This document shows positions 61,380 through 64,000 of a DNA stretch of 64,000 bases, piece by piece. Source of the stretch: Sambucus nigra (Eukaryota > Streptophyta > Magnoliopsida > Dipsacales > Adoxaceae). Below the pieces are notes generated by a model. It searched no databases and was not told the DNA's origin. It saw only the letters and a program-made list of their open reading frames with translations. The stretch spans positions 26,919,917 through 26,983,916 of the forward strand of contig OX422221.1 in the NCBI GenBank assembly GCA_949130495.1, read 5' to 3'. The position numbers were made by a program, and so were the translations under genes. Each line of letters begins with the position of its first letter. Position 1 is the stretch's first letter.

Positions 61380-62716
61380 ACTGCTAGAGATTTAGTACAC
61401 TATTCTTAGAAGCTCAAAAATGGGCTCAAGAGTCAGATAAATGGGGGCTACCTATTGATGAAGTCAGCTTAGATGATGTCATCCAGATCACGGCAGACTA
61501 ATTTTGACAAACCGGTGATAGTTGTAGTATGTCCAGGCTACTTGATGCTTTGAAACTACAAGGGTTCCCTGTCCCTTCGCTTATACATCTCCTCGTTGAG
61601 TGGGAGGATCTATACGAAGAGGCTATTAAGGTTATGGAGTGTATTGACATCTCGTGGAAGGATGATGCTATTGCGATAGGATGGGGAGACAAATTCGATA
61701 GTTCAGATAAAGAGCAAAGCCCAGGTAAGACGAGACTAGTAGTTAGTATATGTGGAATAGTATCATTTAAGGAGATGCCTGGAGAGATTAAAAAGGTAGT
61801 CGAACAGCTCGAGATAGATGAGGAAATGGATTTTTTGTTTTTCCCCTCTTCTGTGAACCATATGACTAGATTAGGAAGGCACTACCATGTTCCAAACCGG
61901 CAATCTTCAGTGATCGATAAAGGAAAAGGTGTTGAGAAACTTCTTATGCCGAAAATGACCCTCGAGGAGAGCAAGATCCTCGGTCAGTTGAAGAAAACCT
62001 AAACTAACATCACTCTATGGGGACTCTTCATGTCTTCCCAATTTCACCCAAATGCCTTAATTAAACTACTTACCGAGCCCATAATCCCTCCTTCCACCGT
62101 GCCAGAAGAAGTAGTGAATCTAGTCAGATCTCTAACCTCTATTAGAATGCTATCATTCTTCAAAGAAGAAATCCCTAAGTTTGGACTAAATCACAACTGT
62201 GCTCTCACTAGCTCGATCGAAGTCATCGGAAATACCATCCCACTTTCGCATGTCAATAATGGATTAACTCTTAATGTTTGCCCATTGAGAACCCTCAACT
62301 TCTTGGGCCTGAAAGTCAGCGACCTTGCTCCAACCTCTACCGCGGTGCGTGCTTATAATAATACTCATCGAGAAATAATGGGATCCATAAAGCTCACAAT
62401 AGGGGTTGGCCCTATAAATCGCATTACTGAATACTAAGTCATTGATATCCCAACTTGTTTCCATCTATTGCTCGGACGAACATGGCTCCATAGTATCAAG
62501 GGTGTGTCTTCTTCCCTCAATCTGAAACTGAAGTTCTTTGCTAAATGGGTAGGTCATCAAATCTTAGACGACGATGATAACATTGAGAATGCAAGCACCA
62601 GTAATCCATTACTAAAAATACAACATGGGGAAAATGATATTCTTCTGTTAGGCTTACGAGTCGAACCCTTTCCACTATCGGCAGGGGATGATTTCAAACA
62701 CAGAATCTGTCCATAA
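61380..62716 (+). pseudogene. Retrotransposon aspartic protease region, inactivated
   Basis: One frame runs through 61,529-62,716 with only two internal stops, TAA at 62,000 and TAA at 62,435. The first part (to about 61,860) is not recognisable. Then follow 'MTRLGRHYHVPN', a Lys-rich stretch, 'MSSQFHPNALIKLL' and the protease core: 'VNNGLTLNVCPLRTLNFLGL', 'STAVRAYNNTHREIMGSI', [stop] 'VIDIPTCFHLLLGRTWLHSI' and 'SSLNLKLKF'. These correspond to the DNG(S/T)xLNV, STxVRAFxGTxREVxGEI, QVxDI and LLGRPWIH blocks of Tat/Ogre proteases. The catalytic Asp of DNG is Asn here (AAT at 62,255), and the stop at 62,435 stands where QVxDI has Gln. Both are transitions. The enzyme would cut the Gag-Pol polyprotein; this copy would be dead. 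Confidence 0.82.
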
Positions 62717-62763
62717 CACAACCCTTATGGCAACATAATTGTGATATATATATATCCAAAAAT

Positions 62764-63150
62764 ATGCACTTCATGCCCAGACTGGGACAGGGAAGACGAC
62801 AACAGGGAATACTTGAACCTATAGTACTAATAAATCCTTTCCTCCTTGTGGCTTGGGCTCAAACATCATTAGAAGAACTCAGAATGCTTCATCAACCTCA
62901 ATTGAAGAGAAGTCTAGAAAGTGCCAAAACCATCTTAAGAGATTCCTTGAATGGAAGATTCATCAAAAAGGGTGAAGATTTCCCTTTTGTGGATTTCTCG
63001 AACTGTGGTATGATCATGTGGACAAGAAGATTAAACCAGGAATGGAGATCTTTTTCCAAGACAGCTACTCATGGGTCGAAAGTTCCCAGCATCATGTGCA
63101 ACCACTCATGGGAAATGACTCCGAGGATTCGTTCAATTTTCAGACACTAG
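62764..63150 (+). pseudogene. Linker between protease and RT with G-patch-like start, decayed
   Basis: An open frame of 128 residues in a different frame from the protease. It opens with 'MPRLGQGRRQQGILEPI', which resembles the short Gly-rich 'GxGLGxxxQGxxEPI' segment found between protease and reverse transcriptase in Tat-group elements. The rest is not recognisable, and the reading frame changes at least once before the RT. Between 63,150 and 63,320 I see no clear coding similarity. Confidence 0.5.
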
Positions 63151-63320
63151 GGTGACACACTGCATGGTCCACTAAAGCGTTATATCATCGGGTCCATCAC
63201 ACTTGATCAAAGTTGTTGATGCACCTCTCCTCAATAGGAATGTTGTGTCGGTTACACCAGCTGAAATGCAACCCAACTTAGATTTTTATCCCATTTCCTC
63301 TTATTTTTTTTGTTCCTCTA

Positions 63321-64000
63321 GAGTCTGATCATAGTGTAATTGAGACCTCATTCGATGAGGTTCTCAACTCTATTTTTAGCAACAACGAAATAAACGAAGA
63401 TTTTGAGTAGCTTGATGTGTCGTAAGTTAATTGTCTTGATTCTAATCAAACTCTTGATGATGATGATTTTGCATATGAAGAATTATTAACTGATCTTAAT
63501 AAGGTTAATAACAAACAACATAACTACGTTTAAGTTATTAAAGATTAAACTATTATTAATCTCATTTCTAATGGCCAACTGCCCGAAATTAGGATAGGGT
63601 CTACCCTTGATGAGCAAGAGCACGCGCAAATCAATGAATCACTTAAGGAATATGTGGATGTCTTTGCATGGTCCTATAACGAGATTCCCGGCATTGACCT
63701 CGAGATAGCTCAGCATGAGATTCCAATGCTCCCAGAATGCCAACCGATCAAACAAAAATAATGAAAGCTCCACGTTGATTTGTTGCTCAAGGTTAAGGAA
63801 GAAATGGTTAAACAGTTGAACGTAGGCTTCATTCGAGTGATCAAATGTCCAACATGGCTAGCTAATATTGTATCAATGCCAAAATCGGGAGAAAAGGTTC
63901 GCATGTGCGTTGACTACTGAGATTTGAACAAGCCCTTTTCGAAGGATGATCACCCAATATCCAATATCGACATGATTATGGAGCAGCATGTCTAGTCATT
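63321..64000 (+). pseudogene. Reverse transcriptase N-terminal part, inactivated, cut by window edge
   Basis: One frame holds an acidic lead-in with several stops, then 'LPEIRIGSTLDEQEHAQI', 'LKEYVDVFAWSYNEIPGID', 'HEIPMLPECQPIKQK', two stops, 'VKEEMVKQLNVGFIRVIKCP', 'WLANIVSMPKSGEKVRMCVD', 'Y' + TGA (63,918) + 'DLNKPFSKDDHPISNID'. This is the start of a Ty3/gypsy reverse transcriptase: the DVFAWSY...MPG block, WxANIVxVPKK, and KVRMCVDYRDLN with Arg changed to stop (CGA to TGA). The YxDD catalytic motif, RNase H and integrase would lie to the right of the window. KVRMCVDYxDLN followed by SKDDxPxxxID points to the Tat/Ogre group. Confidence 0.88.

Larger units (their letters stand above)
55504..64000 (+). 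mobile_element. Degenerate Ty3/gypsy LTR retrotransposon, Tat/Ogre group, partial
   Basis: The order LTR - PBS - leader - gag - protease - linker - RT on one strand defines a single element at least 8.5 kb long that continues past the right edge. The long LTR (up to about 2.6 kb), the long leader and the motif set of protease and RT fit the Tat/Ogre group. At least two frame changes and well over ten in-frame stops show that it is old. It lies just outside the satellite array and next to a CACTA-like element, the usual nested-repeat setting of plant heterochromatin. Its left boundary is uncertain. Confidence 0.7.

Overview
The window looks like a piece of a flowering-plant nuclear genome, in two very different parts. 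This rests on a Ty3/gypsy retrotransposon of the Tat/Ogre type and a CACTA-type DNA transposon end, both read from sequence. I cannot name the species. No intact protein-coding gene, tRNA, rRNA or CRISPR array was found.

Bases 1 to about 54,303 are one uninterrupted tandem satellite array. All monomers face the same way, and the array enters from the left edge. The monomer is about 166-169 bp, so roughly 320 copies are present (length divided by period). It has a GC-rich half carrying two dyads and an AT-rich half around 'ggtaatttgcatatttctag'. Several monomer types recur in a fixed order, so the array is a mosaic of higher-order repeats (HORs). Shared blocks recur at offsets of 2,349 and 3,862 bp at the left, 6,388 and 8,901 bp in the middle, and about 4,806, 6,052 and 5,650-5,810 bp at the right. 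Deleted and recombinant monomers have been amplified along with these blocks. No transposon interrupts the array. Period, length and HOR order are compatible with a centromeric or other heterochromatic satellite, but nothing in the sequence proves centromere function. The many ~79-codon reading frames on the minus strand are by-products of the repeat.

From 54,304 to 55,503 is a boundary zone. It holds an AT-rich spacer with a 30-39 bp minisatellite, one orphan and strongly diverged satellite fragment (about 54,829-54,893), and a short non-autonomous CACTA-like element made of GGTCGCGG/CCGCGACC fold-back repeats, ending in a TTTTGGTGTAGTG terminus at 55,503.

From about 55,504 to the right edge is a decayed LTR retrotransposon on the plus strand. 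A putative 5' LTR has tandem repeats in U3, a TATA-like box and an R/U5 hairpin, and ends near 58,148. It is followed by a degenerate primer-binding site at 58,152, a 1.6-kb leader rich in short tandem repeats, a broken gag, a broken aspartic protease with its catalytic Asp changed to Asn, a linker, and the first part of reverse transcriptase, cut by the window edge. Where the ancestral residue can be inferred, the in-frame stops are C-to-T or G-to-A transitions, as expected for old methylated heterochromatin.
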